Origin: Trematomus loennbergii | Lineage: Eukaryota; Chordata; Actinopteri; Perciformes; Nototheniidae | NCBI GenBank assembly: GCA_012861695.1 | Contig: JAAOOA010000033.1 | Location: 16,965,934 to 17,029,933, forward strand | Length of the DNA: 64,000 nt | Direction of reading: 5' to 3' | In this document: positions 61,423 through 64,000 of the stretch, in pieces | Position numbering within the stretch: position 1 is the first letter of the stretch | Layout: each line of letters starts with the position of its first letter | Made by a program: the position numbers and the translations under genes | Notes under the pieces: model-generated | Seen by the model: the letters and a program-made list of their open reading frames with translations, nothing else | Told to the model about the DNA's origin: nothing | The model's database searches: none

Positions 61423-62303
61423 ATGGACTTTTGCTACAGAGCAGTCTGTGATATCCCTCAAACCTACAATGATGCCATAGTGTCAGCAAAGTCAAGGCAG
61501 TGGAAGAATGCCATGGACGAGGAGATGCGATCTCTGGAGGAGAACGAGACCTTCTACCTCACCCAGTTGCCACCAGGTAAAAAGGCAGTGGGGGGAAGAT
61601 GGGTCTATGCACTCAAAAGTGACATTGATGGATCAGATAAATACAAGGCAAGATTTGTAGCAAAAGGCTACAGTCAAAAACCAGGAACAGACTACAAAGA
61701 GACATTTTCACCCACAGCTGTGACAAGTGTAAGAGTACTCTTGCAGAAAGCAGCACAAGAGGGACTCATTTTACACCAGATGGACGTTAAGACAGCCTAT
61801 TTGCATGCACCCATTGATTGTGAAATCTGGAGCAACCAGAAGGCTATGAAGAAAAGTCAATAACCGGGAAAACCTAGTTTGTAAGTTGCAAAGGTCTCTC
61901 TATGGCCTTAAGCAATCAGGTAGAAACTGGAATGATATTACATACATGTCTGAGTGAGAACGGTTTCATACAGAATCCAGCTGATCATTGTGTGTATATA
62001 AGAGAGAAACATGATGAAAAGGTCATCATGATTGTATGGGTTGACGATCTGATCATAGCAGCAAGCAACACAAATGTACTGGAAGGTGTAAAGATTATGC
62101 TTTCTGACAGGTTTAAAATGAAGGACCTGGGAAAGTTGAAACATTTCCTGGGAATTGATTTTTACCAAACAGAAGGTGAAGTTAAAATGTCTCAAAAGAA
62201 ATATATAGGGAAAATCCTAGAGAGGTTCAAAATGCAGGATTGCAAGGCCAGGGGGACCCCATGTGAGCCAAAACTTGAACAAACAGATGATTCTGAAAAA
62301 TGA
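61423..62303 (+). pseudogene. Copia reverse transcriptase remnant
   Basis: KYKARFVAKGYSQ and QMDVKTAYLHAPI mark the N-terminal half of the RT (to about 61863). After a frameshift near 61830 come SLYGLKQSG and the active-site box VWVDDLIIAA (about 62034-62065). A further break falls near 62300. Confidence 0.93.
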
Positions 62304-62378
62304 CAGACCCAACAAAATACAGAGAGGCAGTGGGAAGTTTAATACTTTTCCACATGCACTAGACCAGATATAGGTTTT

Positions 62379-62753
62379 ATGGTCAGTAAACTATCTCAGC
62401 ACTTGGCTGAACCAACAGAGGAACATTGGAACACAGTAAAACATGTGTTCAGGTATCTAAAAGGCACAACAGAACAGGAGTTATGCTTTAAGAGAAATGA
62501 CAGAGAGGCACTAGGTCTAAAAGTGTACTGTGATGCTGACTGGGCATCAGATGCAACAGACAGGCGTAGCACATCAGGATATTGTGTCAGTCTAAGTAAA
62601 GGAAGCTCTGTGATCTCATGGAAAACAAAGAAACAACCAACAGTGGCATTATCCACCTGTGAGGCAGAATACATGTCTTTAGCATCAGCTATACAAGAAT
62701 GTATCTATTTAGATCAGCTACTCAAAGGTATAGACACATATAACGACGCATGA
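62379..62753 (+). pseudogene. Copia RNase H remnant
   Basis: RYLKGT, then YCDADWASD (catalytic Asp), TSGYCVSL and STCEAEYMSLASA are the hallmarks of copia RNase H. The domain is open to a stop at 62751-62753. Confidence 0.93.
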
Positions 62754-62830
62754 TAAGCGCGGAGCGCTCTATGTCTCATGTTGATTACGCAGCACAGCCA
62801 TGCTGGTTCATGTCCCTGAATAAATGGATG

Positions 62831-63330
62831 AGAGAAGAAAGATGACTGTGCATACTTTATTGATTTAACAATATCACATCATAATGTATCATATATTTCC
62901 TTATCTGAGTCAGCTTCTTGAGCCGTATCTGGCCGTGCAACACTTACAGTGTCACATATGCAGAAGTATTATTTTAAGCAACACATTAAGTTGACGAAAC
63001 ACTCGAGTCAAATGTAATTAAAGTCAGATCCACTCGTGTCTTAGACGGGGCAGTGATTTCATAAACCTGTTAATGTACGCATTCAAACAGTTTTTTTTAC
63101 CAGCTGTATTCACCTTGCAGGTGCACTATGTGGCTTTGATCCTGGATAAAGTGTTTAAGTCATGGATGTTTAAAGTTTAACTTCTTCATATTTGTCTAAT
63201 ATTATAGTTTACTTTTCATTCAGGAAGAATGACGCTGCGCTGTCAGTACGCTTGTCCATGTTTGTGATTGGTCAAATGTTGCTAACCCCGCCCCTTTCAT
63301 GTGAACGCGCACTCAGCGGGACTGTGGCCC
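62831..63330. other. No gene recognised
   Basis: AT-rich sequence without coding support. A GC-richer patch with CCCCGCCCC (63286-63294) lies just before the hairpin MITE. Confidence 0.45.
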
Positions 63331-63481
63331 TTTCTCATTTCTCTAATTCCTCCTCGACTCCCTCCTCGACTCCTATCCTCGTGTCTTAGTCCCGCCCACA
63401 GGAGATGCGAGCGGAGGAGTCGAGGAGGGGAATCGAGGAGAGAGGAGGGAGGAAGCAGCAGGCGGTTAGAGAAATGAGAAA
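63331..63481. mobile_element. Small hairpin MITE
   Basis: Ends TTTCTCATTTCTCTAA and TTAGAGAAATGAGAAA are perfect 16-bp inverted repeats, and inverted CCTCCTCGACTCC / GGAGTCGAGGAGG blocks continue inward, so most of the 151 bp can fold into one hairpin. No clear target duplication; the assignment as a mobile element is inferred from structure. Confidence 0.65.
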
Positions 63482-64000
63482 TCCTCTCCTCTGAGCAGTC
63501 TTTTTAAAGAGACGTCCGGAGGCACAGCAGCACTCTGTCTGATGGACAGATGTGTTCATGATGACTTATATATTTACTTTTAATTCATTCACAGTGCGGT
63601 ATAATGAGACAATAACAGGCTACAGATGCGGACATATATACACACACACATATATATTATTTATATAAATATATACAATTTCAGATTCAAACAAGTATGA
63701 GAGCACTCTCATAATAACGTAACACTATCACGTATACACACACTGTACCACACGCACCTACACACTGTACAACACGCACCTCCAGCTCCTAAAGCATATA
63801 ATATATATCAGGATACAGCTGTATTTTATTATGTGAAGCACTAAATGGTTTTAGAAAAATATCGACTCTTTGTTTGTAGGTAGGCTATCTACTAAACTAA
63901 AGCATACAAATAAAGAGAGTAATGTAGGCCTGTTATACTGAGTGATATAGATTATACACACTGCTCTGCTTTCGGACCTCACAGCTGTTCTCCCTGTAAA
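63482..64000. other. No gene recognised at the right edge
   Basis: AT-rich, with ATATAT/ACACAC runs near 63640-63675 and a short duplicated ACACACTGTACMACACGCACCT unit at about 63737-63781. Confidence 0.45.

Larger units (their letters stand above)
59600..62830 (+). mobile_element. Degenerate Ty1/copia LTR retrotransposon (LTRs not found)
   Basis: Domains occur in the copia order gag zinc knuckle, protease, integrase, reverse transcriptase, RNase H, all on the plus strand. The integrase-before-RT order distinguishes it from gypsy elements (established knowledge). The reading frame is broken by several frameshifts and stops, so no intact polyprotein remains. I could not find matching repeats at 59.2-59.6 or 62.76-63.0 kb, so the LTRs are lost or beyond recognition. 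A likely poly(A) signal GAATAAATGG lies at about 62816. Copia elements are uncommon in vertebrates but known in fish. Confidence 0.93.

Overview
The window looks like chromosomal DNA of a teleost fish, probably percomorph (the order is an inference). It is AT-rich, has short exons with GT-AG introns, very long CA/TG microsatellites, tRNA-derived SINEs with the usual fish tail, and many short non-autonomous DNA transposons. I see no sign of bacterial, phage or CRISPR content.

Layout. (1) At 3586-7559 (+) are seven exons of a membrane-anchored carbonic anhydrase (CA4 type). The first, signal-peptide exon was not found, and a 3'UTR runs to a polyadenylation signal near 9552. (2) The stretch 9.6-41.9 kb is essentially a gene desert. 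Its only coding trace is a two-exon orphan fragment at 21138-21495, resembling the C-terminus of fish SAMD3-like proteins. It also holds SINEs, several TTAA-flanked MITEs, two hAT-type elements with exact 8-bp target duplications, and two large dinucleotide arrays of opposite sense (28.4 and 29.8 kb). (3) At 42074-54214 (+) is a complete 12-exon beta-glucuronidase gene (gusb, about 647 aa) with a CLEAR-like (TFEB/TFE3) E-box pair just upstream of the ATG. Its introns carry a solo LTR (intron 5), a TTAA-flanked MITE (intron 5), a 71-bp near-perfect palindrome (intron 9) and a nested transposon complex (intron 11). (4) At 55.0-57.4 kb is a stack of nested MITEs. (5) At 59.6-62.8 kb is a frameshifted Ty1/copia retrotransposon. 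(6) The end of the window holds a small hairpin MITE (63331-63481) and nothing else recognisable.

The two host genes are not functionally linked: one is a surface zinc enzyme for CO2/bicarbonate exchange, the other a lysosomal glycosidase. Each carries one apparent single-base deletion in a G-rich run at an otherwise perfectly conserved place. That pattern points to uncorrected sequencing indels more than to decay. I found no convincing new biological system. The most informative structures are the minus-strand LTR element in gusb intron 11, which has its 5-bp TSD, a tRNA-Pro-like primer site and a polypurine tract but no coding capacity, and an internal module shared between elements with different terminal repeats.
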